Counted from the stretch's first letter, positions 10,000-20,080 are shown. The stretch is DNA of 64,000 nt from Paracoccaceae bacterium (GCA_022823605.1 JAJEHS010000001.1:1-64000); one strand, 5' to 3'. Numbers and translations: made by a program. The notes: generated by a model not told the origin, from the sequence alone.

Positions 10000-10198
10000 A
10001 CTCTCGTAGAGCCTAAATTATAAGTCACAATGAAATCACCAAGGTTAATATGATTAAGGCCTAAGCAATTCAAAAGGCCAACTGCTTTGCAGGTATTTTT
10101 ATTGCTGAAAATTTACTGATGCAATTCTTGCAAAGATGGTATATGTTCGTACTTTCTTTTACCAACTTTGAACTTTGAATTTATTTATAGGAAAGAAA

Positions 10199-11476
10199 AT
10201 GAAGTCTTTAAAATTAATTTCGATTAGGTCATTCCTTGCCACACTGATCCTGTCAATCAGTGGGTCAATGGCTTCTGCTGCCGAACTGAGATATGTCTCC
10301 GGTGCCGTGGGTAACGCCATTGAGGTTTTCCAAACCTTGGTCAAACCATGGGAAGAAGCTACAGGACATTCTGTAACTCTCGTTCCAATGCCAGCTTCAA
10401 CCACTGACCAGTTTGGCCAATACAGGCTTTGGCTTGCTGCAGGGAACGCCGATATTGATCTATATCAGACTGATGTGATCTGGGCACCTCAATTGGCCGA
10501 TCAATTCATTGATCTGACAGAACATGCCCAAGACCTTGCTCCGCTCCATTTTCCATCAATCATTGAATCACAAACCGTTGATGGTAAACTTGTAGCACTT
10601 CCGATTTTTACCGATGCACCTGCACTCTATTATCGTAAGGATTTATTGGAAAAGCATGGTCAACCTGTTCCATCGACTTGGGAACAATTGACTGAAGTGG
10701 CCCAGATTGTTCAAGATGCCGAAAGAAGTGAAGGCAACGACGATATTTGGGGATTTGTATGGCAGGGGAATGCCTATGAAGGTTTGACCTGTGATGCCTT
10801 GGAATGGGTTAAATCATTCGGTGGTGGCCAAATTGTTGAACCTGATGGTACAATCTCGATCAACAATCCCCAAGCAATTGCAGCATTGGAACTGGCTTCG
10901 ACCTGGCCTGGAACCATTTCTCCACCGGGAGTTCTTGCCTATCAGGAAGAGGAAGCCCGTGGAGTCTGGCAAACGGGCAACGCTGTCTTCATGAGGAATT
11001 GGCCTTATGCCTATTCTTTGGGTAATGGCGATGACTCCGCTGTCAAGGGACTATTTGAAGTAACAACCCTGCCCACTGGCGGTGGACACGACACTTCAGC
11101 TGCTACCTTGGGTGGATGGAATGTTGCAGTATCCAAATATTCCGAAAACCAGGAAGCTGCCATTTCGCTGGCAAGATATCTTGCCGGTCCGGAAGCGCAG
11201 AAGACCCGAACACTGGTGGCATCAAACTTGCCTACCATCATCTCCCTTTATGAGGATGAAGATATCGCAAGGGAACAGCCCATCATTCCTCGCTGGAAGG
11301 ATGTCTTCTTGCAGGCAGTACCACGTCCTTCGGCTCCTACCAAAATCAAATACAATGAAGTTTCAGCAAAATTCTGGTCGGCTGTACACAATACCCTTTC
11401 GGGGGATGGTACCGCTGCAGAAAATCTGGAACTCCTGGAGTTTGAACTTGAAGAGTTAAAAGGCTCAGGCTGGTAA
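10199..11476 (+). CDS. Periplasmic sugar-binding protein of ABC importer 1
   Basis: 425 residues from the ATG at 10199, which has AGGAAAG just upstream (10189-10195); an earlier in-frame TTG would put charged residues before the signal peptide. The signal peptide ends near ASAAEL. The mature part is a family-1 extracellular solute-binding protein with VALPIFTDAPALYYRKDLLEKHG and the SSP-like GGWNVAVSKYS segment. It resembles the trehalose/maltose/alpha-glucoside binding proteins (ThuE group). It captures the sugar in the periplasm for the two permeases and the ATPase encoded downstream. A stem-loop separates it from the permease genes, which would favour higher expression of the binding protein. 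Confidence 0.88.
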   Translation: MKSLKLISIRSFLATLILSISGSMASAAELRYVSGAVGNAIEVFQTLVKPWEEATGHSVTLVPMPASTTDQFGQYRLWLAAGNADIDLYQTDVIWAPQLADQFIDLTEHAQDLAPLHFPSIIESQTVDGKLVALPIFTDAPALYYRKDLLEKHGQPVPSTWEQLTEVAQIVQDAERSEGNDDIWGFVWQGNAYEGLTCDALEWVKSFGGGQIVEPDGTISINNPQAIAALELASTWPGTISPPGVLAYQEEEARGVWQTGNAVFMRNWPYAYSLGNGDDSAVKGLFEVTTLPTGGGHDTSAATLGGWNVAVSKYSENQEAAISLARYLAGPEAQKTRTLVASNLPTIISLYEDEDIAREQPIIPRWKDVFLQAVPRPSAPTKIKYNEVSAKFWSAVHNTLSGDGTAAENLELLEFELEELKGSGW

Positions 11477-11497
11477 TTCCTGAATAAAATTAACTTA

Positions 11498-11526
11498 TTT
11501 GGCCAGGCTTGGATAGTCTGGCCAAA
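11498..11526 (+). promoter_or_regulatory. Stem-loop between binding-protein and permease genes
   Basis: Perfect 9-bp inverted repeat TTTGGCCAG/CTGGCCAAA around an 11-base loop, 22 bases past the binding-protein stop and 48 before the permease start. There is only a short T run, so it is likely a partial terminator or 3' mRNA-stabilising hairpin, as common after binding-protein genes of ABC operons. Confidence 0.75.
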
Positions 11527-11574
11527 CCTTTTCGAAATAGGCTGAACCTAAGCCAAGGATGATATACCTCTCCA

Positions 11575-12525
11575 ATGTTTGATTTTAGCAAGGAACTGGA
11601 CCTGGAAGCCCAACGAAGGCGAGCCGCGTTCTATTTTCTTGCCCCCATGATAATTGCACTGTTTTGTGTTGCAGCCTGGCCACTGCTTCGGACCATTTAC
11701 TTTTCATTTACAGATACCTCACTGACCAATCTATACGGTGGAGAATGGATTGGTTTTGACAATTATCTTCAGCGAAGGGAGTTGAGTTCAGGACGCGTTA
11801 TCTGGAGGGGAACTCTGGTTGACCCTGCCTGGTGGAATGCCGTTTGGAATACTGTCCGTTTTTCAGTTATTTCCGTATTTTTTGAAACGGTTTTCGGCTT
11901 GGGTATCGCTCTTGTCCTGAATGCCGAGTTTAGGGGTCGGGGTTGGGTAAGGGCTGCAATACTTATCCCCTGGGCCATACCGACAATCGTTTCGGCAAAA
12001 ATGTGGGCCTGGATGCTCAATGACCAGTTCGGTATAATTAATGATATTTTGGTCAGAATCGGTATCCTCGAAAGAGGTATAGCTTGGACGGCCTCAATTG
12101 ATACAGCCATGACGGCTGTCCTTATCGTTGATATCTGGAAAACGACCCCGTTCATGGCCCTGCTATGTCTAGCAGGTTTGCAAATGATTCCCAGGGATAT
12201 TTACGAGGCTGCCAAAATTGATGGTGTACATCCCCTGAAGGTGTTTTGGAAAATAACTCTTCCCCTTGTCCGGCCAGCGTTAATGGTTGCCGTGATATTC
12301 CGTATGCTTGATGCCTTGCGAATCTTTGACTTGATTTATGTCCTTACCCCGAACTCCAAGGCAACCAAAACCATGTCCGTGATCAGCCGGGAAAACTTGA
12401 TAGATTTTGACAAGTTTGCCTATGGTTCTGCCCAGTCAACACTATTGTTTGCGATTATTGCCATATTTGTTTCGCTTTATATCTGGCTGGGCAAAGTCAA
12501 TTTGAGTGGTGAGGGTAATCAATGA
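11575..12525 (+). CDS. Sugar ABC importer 1, permease (MalF/ThuF type)
   Basis: 316 residues with six predicted membrane helices. The N-terminal helix (PMIIALFCVAAWPLLRTIYFSFTDTSL) is typical of MalF-type subunits, and the cytoplasmic EAA loop reads EAAKIDGVHPLKVFWKITLPLVRP (about residue 220), which docks on the ATPase. The periplasmic loop around residues 45-85 is somewhat long, as in ThuF/AglF relatives. It pairs with the permease encoded directly downstream through a 4-base ATGA overlap, so translation is probably coupled. It forms the inner-membrane channel of the importer fed by the 10199 binding protein. Confidence 0.92.
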   Translation: MFDFSKELDLEAQRRRAAFYFLAPMIIALFCVAAWPLLRTIYFSFTDTSLTNLYGGEWIGFDNYLQRRELSSGRVIWRGTLVDPAWWNAVWNTVRFSVISVFFETVFGLGIALVLNAEFRGRGWVRAAILIPWAIPTIVSAKMWAWMLNDQFGIINDILVRIGILERGIAWTASIDTAMTAVLIVDIWKTTPFMALLCLAGLQMIPRDIYEAAKIDGVHPLKVFWKITLPLVRPALMVAVIFRMLDALRIFDLIYVLTPNSKATKTMSVISRENLIDFDKFAYGSAQSTLLFAIIAIFVSLYIWLGKVNLSGEGNQ

Positions 12526-13361
12526 CCCGAACACCGTGGGAATGGACAAGACTTATTGGGTTTTACGCCTTGGTTGTTGTCATTGTTGTCATTTCGATTT
12601 TCCCTTTTTACTATGCAATTCTGACCTCGTTCAAATCCGGCACCGCCATTTTCGAGATTAATTATCTGCCTGTGGATTTCTCGGTCCAGAACTACATCAC
12701 TGTAATGACTGGTCGGAATTTTATCCGCAGTGTTATCAATTCTGTCTTTATTTCTGGAGTAACTGTGTTACTTGCCCTGTTTTTGGCAGTTACCGCCTCA
12801 TATGCATTGAGTCGTGTTCGATTTCGGGGACGGTCCCTGCTCCTGATTACCATATTGGGCGTTTCGATGTTTCCGCAGATTGCCGTTCTAGCCGGATTGT
12901 TTGAGCTCATTCGTTTCCTGGGTATATACAACACCCCATGGGCAATGGTCTTGAGCTACACAATTTTCACCCTGCCTTTTACGGTTTGGGTCCTGACAAC
13001 TTTCATGCGTGACCTACCCATTGAAATCGAGGAAGCCGCCATAATTGATGGAGCTACTCCCTGGAATATAATCACTAAGGTATTTATGCCACTTTTGTGG
13101 CCTGCTTTGGTAACCACAGGTTTATTGGCATTCATTGGTGCATGGAACGAATTTCTTTTTGCCTTGACCTTCACCATTTCCGAAACGCAAAGAACTGTTC
13201 CGGTGGCCATAGCCTTATTGTCCGGAGCTTCTGAACAGGAAATACCTTGGGGACCAATCATGGCTGCTTCGGTTATTGTTACGGTACCTTTGGTTATACT
13301 AGTCCTGATATTCCAGAGAAAAATTGTTGCCGGTCTTACTGCTGGTGGTGTCAAAGGTTAG
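12522..13361 (+). CDS. Sugar ABC importer 1, permease (MalG/ThuG type)
   Basis: 279 residues, six membrane helices, MalG-type. Conserved pieces include the first helix ending IFPFYYAILTSFKSG, the SYALSRVRFRGR loop, and the EAA loop EAAIIDGATPWNIITKVFMPLLWPA (about residue 170) followed by GAWNEFLFALTF. It overlaps the preceding permease by four bases and is followed after 16 bases by the ATPase gene, completing a binding protein-permease-permease-ATPase order. The protein ends in the usual GLTAGGVKG. There is little doubt about family; the sugar transported is unknown. Confidence 0.93.
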   Translation: MTRTPWEWTRLIGFYALVVVIVVISIFPFYYAILTSFKSGTAIFEINYLPVDFSVQNYITVMTGRNFIRSVINSVFISGVTVLLALFLAVTASYALSRVRFRGRSLLLITILGVSMFPQIAVLAGLFELIRFLGIYNTPWAMVLSYTIFTLPFTVWVLTTFMRDLPIEIEEAAIIDGATPWNIITKVFMPLLWPALVTTGLLAFIGAWNEFLFALTFTISETQRTVPVAIALLSGASEQEIPWGPIMAASVIVTVPLVILVLIFQRKIVAGLTAGGVKG

Positions 13362-13377
13362 ATTTGGAGATTGCTAG

Positions 13378-14382
13378 ATGGCAGAAATTATCCTTAAAAA
13401 CGTTACCAAATCCTTCGGTCAGATTGAAGTAATCAAGGGTGTGGACCTCTTAATTAAAAAAGGAGAATTTATGGTTTTTGTCGGGCCTTCTGGGTGTGGC
13501 AAATCCACCATGCTGCGATTGATCTCAGGGCTTGAAAGCATTACCACGGGAGAAATGACCTTTGATGGTGAGGTCGTGAACAATGTCATCCCTTCCAAAC
13601 GGGGTGTTGCCATGGTGTTTCAATCCTATGCCCTCTATCCACACATGAATGTCTATAATAACATGGCATTTGGAATGAAGCTTGCCAAATCTGGTACAGG
13701 CGACATTAAGCAGAGGGTAGAGGAGGCAGCCAAACTTCTACAGATCGAACATTTACTTGATCGACTTCCAAAACAACTTTCAGGAGGCCAGAGGCAAAGG
13801 GTGGCCATAGGCCGAGCCATCGTTCGGGATCCACGAGTATTCCTTTTTGACGAACCACTATCCAATCTGGATGCGGCTCTCAGGGTGGCCACGCGATTGG
13901 AAATTGCCAAACTTCACCACGATATGGGTGATGTCACAATGATTTATGTAACCCATGACCAAGTTGAAGCCATGACCTTGGCTGACAGAATCTGTGTATT
14001 GCGGGATGGTTATGTCGAACAGGTTGGAACTCCATCAGAACTCTATGAAAAGCCGGATTCGATTTTTGTGGCAGGGTTCATCGGTTCTCCCAAAATGAAT
14101 TTTCTTGAAGGGGAGTTTGCTGATGCGTTTGATTGCTCTACTCTTGGAATACGATCCGAACATATAGATTTTTGTGATGAAAATCCCGTCTGGCAAGGTG
14201 AAGTGGTACACACCGAAGACGTGGGATCCGACAATTACATTTTTGTGGAAATCGGTTCCAAGGAGCCATTGATTGTACGAAGTCCGGGTAGAAAGGGTTC
14301 GGTATATGGCATGAAGGTTGGTTTAAAACCGCAGGACCAACATTTGCACCGTTTCAATCGTGAAGGTCGTCCGATAAGGTAA
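13378..14382 (+). CDS. Sugar ABC importer 1, ATPase (MalK/UgpC type)
   Basis: 334 residues. Walker [10 protein letters not shown] (about residue 38), Q-loop [12 protein letters not shown], signature [14 protein letters not shown], Walker [13 protein letters not shown] and switch His in [13 protein letters not shown] are all intact. The C-terminal regulatory OB domain is present but a little short compared with 350-370-residue family members. It energises the importer encoded by the three genes upstream and sits at the end of that operon. One residue is odd: [12 protein letters not shown] carries an inserted Gly-Asp compared with the second ATPase in this window (NEMDVTMIY). Function is not in doubt. 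Confidence 0.93.
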   Translation: MAEIILKNVTKSFGQIEVIKGVDLLIKKGEFMVFVGPSGCGKSTMLRLISGLESITTGEMTFDGEVVNNVIPSKRGVAMVFQSYALYPHMNVYNNMAFGMKLAKSGTGDIKQRVEEAAKLLQIEHLLDRLPKQLSGGQRQRVAIGRAIVRDPRVFLFDEPLSNLDAALRVATRLEIAKLHHDMGDVTMIYVTHDQVEAMTLADRICVLRDGYVEQVGTPSELYEKPDSIFVAGFIGSPKMNFLEGEFADAFDCSTLGIRSEHIDFCDENPVWQGEVVHTEDVGSDNYIFVEIGSKEPLIVRSPGRKGSVYGMKVGLKPQDQHLHRFNREGRPIR

Positions 14383-14794
14383 ATAACAGGCTTCTCAATC
14401 AAGATTCCAACAACATGGTATTGACAAAATTGTTATCCAATATCCGGGTTTTGGCATCCCGACAACCACTTGCTGGAAATTGGAAACCAAATGTATAACT
14501 TGGCAGGAAACACTTCAGAGTTATAAAAATCAAATCAAGTCTTGCCCAATTATCTTGAAACTGGTTCGTACTGTTTGTGTGTCATGATTAACAGGTTTTT
14601 ATTGTAAATAAAGACCTGCTTCATTATATTTTCCCGAGCGGTTTGGTCTGGGATTATGTTGATCATTAATCATGATTTACGTTGTAGTCTGCTATTATGA
14701 ATTTCAAGACCATTTGCTCCTTCCAATCCTTATGGAAAAGGCACTTTGTCTTTCCTGAGAATTAAATTCATACATCGAAACAGAGGAATAAATT
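14383..14794. other. Intergenic region with one dyad
   Basis: 412 bases between the ATPase gene and the second GH4 gene. Apart from the dyad at 14592-14618 I see no gene, RNA fold or repeat. A promoter for the GH4 gene is expected here, since the distance argues against read-through alone. Confidence 0.4.
14592..14618. promoter_or_regulatory. 27-bp near-palindrome, possible operator or hairpin
   Basis: CAGGTTTTTAT and ATAAAGACCTG flank five central bases with a single mismatch. No T-run follows on the plus strand, so a protein-binding operator for the GH4 gene 177 bases downstream fits as well as a weak terminator for the importer operon. No regulator gene is adjacent. Confidence 0.45.
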
Positions 14795-16153
14795 ATGACG
14801 AAAATTGTTCTTGTCGGAGCCGGAAGTATTCAATTTGGAGCGCAATTACTTGGAGACATATTCCAGAGCAAGGTTTTGACTGATTCAGAAATCGTATTCA
14901 ACGATATCAATCCCGTTGCAGTCGAAAAAACACGAAAGCTCGCCCAAGAGTACATTGATGCCAATGGTTTGAATCAGAGAGTCCGTGTTGAAATGGATCT
15001 CGCCAAGGCCCTGAAAGGTGCTGATTTCGTAGTTATAATGATTGAGATTGGAGACCGCTTCAAATTGTGGGATTTGGACTGGAAAATTCCGCAGCAGTAT
15101 GGAATCCAGCAGGTTTATGGTGAGAATGGCGGTCCCGGCGGATTATTTCATTCCCTCAGGATAATACCTGCTATATTGGATATTTGCCAAAAGGTCTCTG
15201 ATCATGCCCCTGAAGCAACGGTTTTTAACTTTTCGAACCCGATGAGTCGAATTTGTACCACTGTACACCGTAAGTTTCCACACTTGAAATTTATCGGCAT
15301 GTGCCATGAAATCGCATCCCTGGAGAGGCATTTGCCAGAGATATTGGAGCAACCCTCAAATAACATATTCTACCGGGCTGGAGGGCTTAACCACTTTTCT
15401 GTATTGTCCGAGGTGGATTATACCGGTAGTACAAGCGATGTTTATCAGGAAATTCTGGAAAAGGCCCCTCCCTACTTCGCCACAATGCCGGGATATTCCG
15501 AAATCTATAACGCAGCCAAAGCGACTGGAAAGGATATTGAAACAGAAGGCTGGATGGAAATCAACCTGAGTCATCTTTCCGAGGTTCGTGAATGGTCAGA
15601 CCGACGGCTTTTTGCCTTGATTCTCAAACACTTTGGTGTACTCCCCATAACAACTGATAGTCATTTCGGAGAATATATCAGCTGGGCCCATGATGTATCT
15701 GATCATCGTGGAATTCTGGACTTTTACAGCTACTATCGAAATTATCTGGGCCAAGGCAAGGCAATCATAAAAAATGAACAGCGGGAAAGAATGGTTCCGA
15801 TTATAGAAGGAATCCTAACTGACAATAAATATGAGGAACCTGCGGTCAATATTCCGAATAAAGGCTATATCAAAAATCTTCCCGAATGGATTGTTGTCGA
15901 GGTTCCCGCCGTTGTGGATGGAAGTGGAGTTTCGGGAATTGAACTAAATTTACCGTCGGGTGTTCTAGGCCTGCTTACCAATCAGATTGGAATCCATGAG
16001 TTGACAGCTGAAGCGGTTTTGAACAAAAGCAAGGATCTGGTCATCCAGGCTCTTCTGGTCGACCCGGTTGTAACCACTGCCGGGAAAATCCCCGAAATGG
16101 TAGATCATATTATCGCAGAACAAAAGCCCTGGCTGGATTATCTTGATATATGA
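14795..16153 (+). CDS. Glycoside hydrolase family 4, second copy (alpha-glucosidase/galacturonidase type)
   Basis: 452 residues. NAD-binding start KIVLVGAGSIQFG, and the metal ligands Cys in IGMCHEIAS (about residue 169) and His in AGGLNHFSVL (about 199), with NFSNPMSR before them. These define a GH4 enzyme using NAD and a divalent metal for oxidation-elimination chemistry. It is clearly diverged from the GH4 protein encoded at 6201: the CHE/GLNH motifs point to the AglA/LplD-like side of the family instead of MelA. It is monocistronic by spacing. A role in cleaving an imported alpha-glycoside or uronide is likely; the substrate is not identifiable. Confidence 0.88.
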   Translation: MTKIVLVGAGSIQFGAQLLGDIFQSKVLTDSEIVFNDINPVAVEKTRKLAQEYIDANGLNQRVRVEMDLAKALKGADFVVIMIEIGDRFKLWDLDWKIPQQYGIQQVYGENGGPGGLFHSLRIIPAILDICQKVSDHAPEATVFNFSNPMSRICTTVHRKFPHLKFIGMCHEIASLERHLPEILEQPSNNIFYRAGGLNHFSVLSEVDYTGSTSDVYQEILEKAPPYFATMPGYSEIYNAAKATGKDIETEGWMEINLSHLSEVREWSDRRLFALILKHFGVLPITTDSHFGEYISWAHDVSDHRGILDFYSYYRNYLGQGKAIIKNEQRERMVPIIEGILTDNKYEEPAVNIPNKGYIKNLPEWIVVEVPAVVDGSGVSGIELNLPSGVLGLLTNQIGIHELTAEAVLNKSKDLVIQALLVDPVVTTAGKIPEMVDHIIAEQKPWLDYLDI

Positions 16154-16408
16154 ATTCTCCAAATGGATGTTTTGCTAGACAGAATTCTTTGTTATGGACT
16201 CCTGGGCATGACTAACGGTATGGTTTGGTCAAAGTCAATCATCATGTCTGAATGATTATCTCCTGAGCAACATGAAATGCACTCAGGCTGCCCATTGTGA
16301 ATTTCGACGGAGGGATAAATCCCGAATATAGCTCCGTGAGACCTTCATCGCCAATCCTTTCCTGATGTTTGTTGAAAGCCGCTGGATTTATCACTATGAT
16401 TGCAATTC

Positions 16409-17905
16409 ATGGTAAAGAATCATCAAATTGTTTCACCTGCAAACCCCGATAATAGTGAAATCAAGGAATCGGGTTTGTTTTCAAACTATGAAATTGATCC
16501 GCTTTTCTATGATGAAATGTTCACACCAAATGGTGAACCAAGAGAACATTATCGTATTCTTTGGGAAACCCTGAATTCAATTCCATTCGAACAGATAGTC
16601 CTATTGCAGGAACAGGCCGAGCGGTCATTTTTGCAGGATGGGATTACCTTTTCCGTTTATGGTGAGGAAGGGGCCCAAGAACGTATAATTCCCATAGATT
16701 TTCTGCCCCGGCTAATCAACAGGAGTGAATGGGTATATCTTGAAAGGGGACTTACCCAAAGGCTCCAGGCCCTAAACTGTTTCCTGACAGATATTTATGG
16801 TGACGCAAAGATTCTAACCGATGGTGTCATTCCCCCGGACCTGGTCTACGGATGCCCGCATTACAGGATAGAAATGGTAGGTGTCACTCTTCCACATGAT
16901 GTGCATGTTACAATTTGTGGATCAGACCTTGTTCGTGACAACAAAGGTTACATGGTACTTGAGGACAATCTCAGATCTCCTTCCGGGGTATCCTATATGC
17001 TGGCGAACCGTCAAGCAATCAGGTCAAGTTTACGTACCCTGTACAGAAGCTATTCGGTACTTTCCATCGGCAACTATACCAATTTGTTATACCAATCACT
17101 GGCTGAAATAGCTCCAACCGGTGTAACAGACCCCTGCATTGTTCTTCTGACCCCGGGAGTATACAATTCGGCTTATTACGAGCATATGTTTCTTGCCCGT
17201 GAAATGGGGATAGAACTGGTACAAGGCAATGATCTGCTTGTCAATAACGGCTTTGTCTATATGCGGACAACCCAAGGCCTGCGACGAGTTGATGTAATCT
17301 ACCGACGCTTGGACGATAATTTCATTGACCCGCTGGTTTTCAGGGCGGATTCACAATTGGGGGTTCCAGGATTGTTTCATGCCTTCCGACTGGGCAACGT
17401 GGCCATTGCCAATGCTCCTGGGACAGGAGTGGCTGATGACAAGGCAGTTTATTACTATGTTCCTGACATGATCAGGTACTATCTGGCTGAAGAGCCAATT
17501 ATTCCCAATGTCGAAACTCACCTTTGCCGTGAGCCCGAAGGATTGGAATATACCTTGGATAACCTTGATAAACTCGTTGTTAAGCAAGTTGGAGAATCCG
17601 GTGGTTATGGGATGTTGGTTGGACCTCATGCAAGCCAGGCGGAAAGAGATGACTTTTCGCTTGAGATACAGGCCTACCCTGAAAATTACATTTCTCAGCC
17701 TACCCTGGATATTTCACGTGCTCCCAGCATGGGGGAGAATGGAACCATACCCTGCCACGTGGACCTCCGGCCCTTTATTCTGCAAGGCAGGGAAACGAGG
17801 ATTGTCCCCGGTGCATTTGGCCGGGTTGCCCTTCGCCCCGGATCCCTGGTTGTCAACACAAGTCAGGGTGGCGGTGGCAAAGACGTTTGGGTGCTGGAGA
17901 ATTAA
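16409..17905 (+). CDS. Circularly permuted ATP-grasp type 2 protein (DUF404/DUF407)
   Basis: 498 residues from the ATG at 16409 (an in-frame TTG lies nine bases earlier). Recognisable family segments are YDEMFTPNGEPREHYR near the N-terminus, FLTDIYGDAKIL, NLRSPSGVSYMLANR (about residue 195), VNAPGTGVADDKAVY-like NAPGTGVADDK (about 340) and KQVGESGGYGMLVG (about 395). Such enzymes are predicted ATP-dependent carboxylate-amine ligases; in genomes they travel with an alpha-E protein and a transglutaminase-like protease, exactly as here, and a role in making and cutting a small peptide has been proposed. The biochemical reaction is not established. Confidence 0.9.
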   Translation: MVKNHQIVSPANPDNSEIKESGLFSNYEIDPLFYDEMFTPNGEPREHYRILWETLNSIPFEQIVLLQEQAERSFLQDGITFSVYGEEGAQERIIPIDFLPRLINRSEWVYLERGLTQRLQALNCFLTDIYGDAKILTDGVIPPDLVYGCPHYRIEMVGVTLPHDVHVTICGSDLVRDNKGYMVLEDNLRSPSGVSYMLANRQAIRSSLRTLYRSYSVLSIGNYTNLLYQSLAEIAPTGVTDPCIVLLTPGVYNSAYYEHMFLAREMGIELVQGNDLLVNNGFVYMRTTQGLRRVDVIYRRLDDNFIDPLVFRADSQLGVPGLFHAFRLGNVAIANAPGTGVADDKAVYYYVPDMIRYYLAEEPIIPNVETHLCREPEGLEYTLDNLDKLVVKQVGESGGYGMLVGPHASQAERDDFSLEIQAYPENYISQPTLDISRAPSMGENGTIPCHVDLRPFILQGRETRIVPGAFGRVALRPGSLVVNTSQGGGGKDVWVLEN

Positions 17906-17907
17906 CC

Positions 17908-18891
17908 TTGTTATCATCTGATGCCCAAAACATATACTGGATGAGCAGGTACCTGGAAAGAGCCGGACACATAAGCCGTTTGCTTGAAACCCAATTTGAC
18001 CTCATCCATGACCGACCAGCCAGTGACGTGGAATTGGGTTGGCGACGAATCTACCGATCGCTTGGTAGAACACCTGCTGGTGCTAACCTGATGCCTGTCC
18101 AGGATGATGACAATATAATGCTCCTTGATGCCTATACACTGGTTGATGATCTGGCCTTTGAGCCTGGTAATCCTGATGCGTTAATTGACCTTTTGGGAAA
18201 TGCCCGTGAGAATGCCAGGCAGATTCGCAATATTCTCAACCATGAAATCTGGTCAACCCTGAATGTCTCGTTTCTTGACATGAAAAGCAAACGTCTGAAG
18301 GACATTTGGAGTGGTCAACCACAAGAATTTTTCATTGCATCATCCGTTGCAGTAAGAACATTCTGTGGTATCGCCGATGCCACCATGTACAGGGATCACG
18401 GGTGGCATTTCTTCAAACTGGGACAATATGTGGAACGGATCCAATTAACCTGTGCCTTGCTTGATGCTCATATAACATTATTCCCTACCAACGATCATCA
18501 TTGGGAGATACACTGGAGTGACTTGTTGGGAGTTTGTGTTGCCCGCGCAGCATTCCGCCGCCTCCAGTCAGTTGAATGTCAACCCGGCAAGGTTCTTGAC
18601 TTTCTGATTGGAGATTCCCGGTTGACCAATTCGATCAATTATGGACTTGGCGAGATTCAGAAAAGACTGGAAGTTATTTCAGGCAATTCGGATACCGGGA
18701 GTAAAAATACCGCTGCCTGGCATATAGGCAGGACCCGGGCACTTATAGAATTTGACTGGCCTGTTCATGAGAAAGGCAATGATACTTCCATTCAAAATTT
18801 GCTTAAACAAATCCGGACCGATGTACTTGAAATCGACAGCCAGATAAACAACACTTATTTCAATTATCCTATCGAATTTAAGTCAGGTTGA
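17908..18891 (+). CDS. Alpha-E domain protein (DUF403)
   Basis: 327 residues starting at TTG 17908, two bases after the preceding stop, with GGAGAA seven bases upstream; the resulting start (MLSSDAQNIYWMSRYLERA) matches the family N-terminus. The protein is almost entirely helical. SVAVRTFCGIADATMYRDHGWHFFKLGQYVERIQLT (a helix pair near residues 140-175, quoted in part: the motif GWHFFKLGQYVER is diagnostic) identifies the alpha-E family. It has no known catalytic activity and is thought to act with the ATP-grasp protein encoded upstream and the transglutaminase-like protein downstream; the stop overlaps the next start (TGATG). Confidence 0.9.
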   Translation: MLSSDAQNIYWMSRYLERAGHISRLLETQFDLIHDRPASDVELGWRRIYRSLGRTPAGANLMPVQDDDNIMLLDAYTLVDDLAFEPGNPDALIDLLGNARENARQIRNILNHEIWSTLNVSFLDMKSKRLKDIWSGQPQEFFIASSVAVRTFCGIADATMYRDHGWHFFKLGQYVERIQLTCALLDAHITLFPTNDHHWEIHWSDLLGVCVARAAFRRLQSVECQPGKVLDFLIGDSRLTNSINYGLGEIQKRLEVISGNSDTGSKNTAAWHIGRTRALIEFDWPVHEKGNDTSIQNLLKQIRTDVLEIDSQINNTYFNYPIEFKSG

Positions 18892-19880
18892 TGACCGTAG
18901 CAGTGCCAAAACAGTATTCCATTGAGCATGATACCTATTTCGAATATGACGAAACAGTCAATTACAAGGTCATGCTGGTACGTTTGCAACCACGTAATGA
19001 TCGTGGACAACATCTGCGGACATTTTCGCTTACAACCGAACCCGATGCAAACCCCGTTGCTTGTGTTGATAGCTTCGGAAATGTGTGTCACACAATAAGC
19101 ATCTTTGGCAAATCCACAAAAACCCACATCAAATCCGCTTCCAGAGTCAATACAATTCAAGGTATTGATCTTGATGCACAATACCCAATCACCTGGGATG
19201 AGTTGCAAAATGTGACGAGGCGGGTTCAATTCTGGCATTATCTTGCACCAAGCCAACTGGTTTACCCCGGGAATGCACTGGATAATTTCATAACCAAACA
19301 TGGGCTCAAGCCCGGTCCAAACCCTCTGGTTACATTACGCAAACTCTGTTCCGACTTGTACAATCAGCTTGAATATCAACCTGGAAGTACGACCGTAGAA
19401 TCTTCTCTCGAGTATTTTCTGGAAAGAGGCAAGGGAGTTTGTCAGGATTATACCCATGCCATGCTTGCCTTAGGTCGCAAATGGGGGATACCCTGTAGAT
19501 ATGTATCGGGTTACCTATATATTCACTCATCTTCCCAAACCCACAGCCAAGAAGTTGCCAGCCATGCCTGGCCGGAATTCTGGTTACCGCAAGTTGGTTG
19601 GATTGGACTCGACCCCACCAATGATTCCGTGGTTGATCATCGCTTCGTCAGAGTGGCTCAGGGGCGTGATTATGCAGATGTTGCTCCCACCCGGGGTGTC
19701 ATATTTGGAGGGGGTAGAATGTCCATTTCCGTCAAGGTAACAATGAAACCCACTGAGCCTGAATCAACTACCGGAATCGGACATGAAAAGGATCAGGCCT
19801 TGATACATTTGAAGTCACTTCCTTGGCAAAGAAAGAATTCAATTAAAGTCCCCCCTGATCAGAATGGTCCAGATCAATAA
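18891..19880 (+). CDS. Transglutaminase-like cysteine protease of the ATP-grasp/alpha-E trio
   Basis: 329 residues. An N-terminal beta domain (bacterial transglutaminase-like N-terminal region, about 1-110, with VNYKVMLVRLQPRNDRGQ) is followed by the catalytic core. The Cys lies in GKGVCQDYTHAMLALGRKWGIPCRYVSGY (about residues 185-210), the His in ASHAWPEFW (about 223) and the Asp in GLDPTND. All three residues of the papain-like triad are therefore present, so it is probably an active peptidase or amide-forming enzyme. No signal peptide is seen. It is translationally coupled to the alpha-E gene, and the three genes form one operon. Confidence 0.9.
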   Translation: MTVAVPKQYSIEHDTYFEYDETVNYKVMLVRLQPRNDRGQHLRTFSLTTEPDANPVACVDSFGNVCHTISIFGKSTKTHIKSASRVNTIQGIDLDAQYPITWDELQNVTRRVQFWHYLAPSQLVYPGNALDNFITKHGLKPGPNPLVTLRKLCSDLYNQLEYQPGSTTVESSLEYFLERGKGVCQDYTHAMLALGRKWGIPCRYVSGYLYIHSSSQTHSQEVASHAWPEFWLPQVGWIGLDPTNDSVVDHRFVRVAQGRDYADVAPTRGVIFGGGRMSISVKVTMKPTEPESTTGIGHEKDQALIHLKSLPWQRKNSIKVPPDQNGPDQ

Positions 19881-20065
19881 TTTTGAAATAATTCAAAGTT
19901 GATATTTAAAATCAATACTAGGATGATTTGCTATACCCAAGTGTATTCCTGAAAATCATTTGTTGATTATCGCTCTCCACTTTCATGGTAACGAAGCCAA
20001 GATCGACAATTTTGTGGATTTTGATTAAGCCGGGAATGAAAAAATAATTTTTTTGTTTGCATTTC

Positions 20066-20080
20066 GGGAGTTTAACTCCC
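20066..20080. promoter_or_regulatory. Short palindrome before the AAA ATPase gene
   Basis: GGGAG-TTTAA-CTCCC, 12 bases before the ATG at 20093. It could be a small mRNA hairpin near the ribosome-binding region or an operator half-site pair. Short enough to be chance. Confidence 0.35.
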
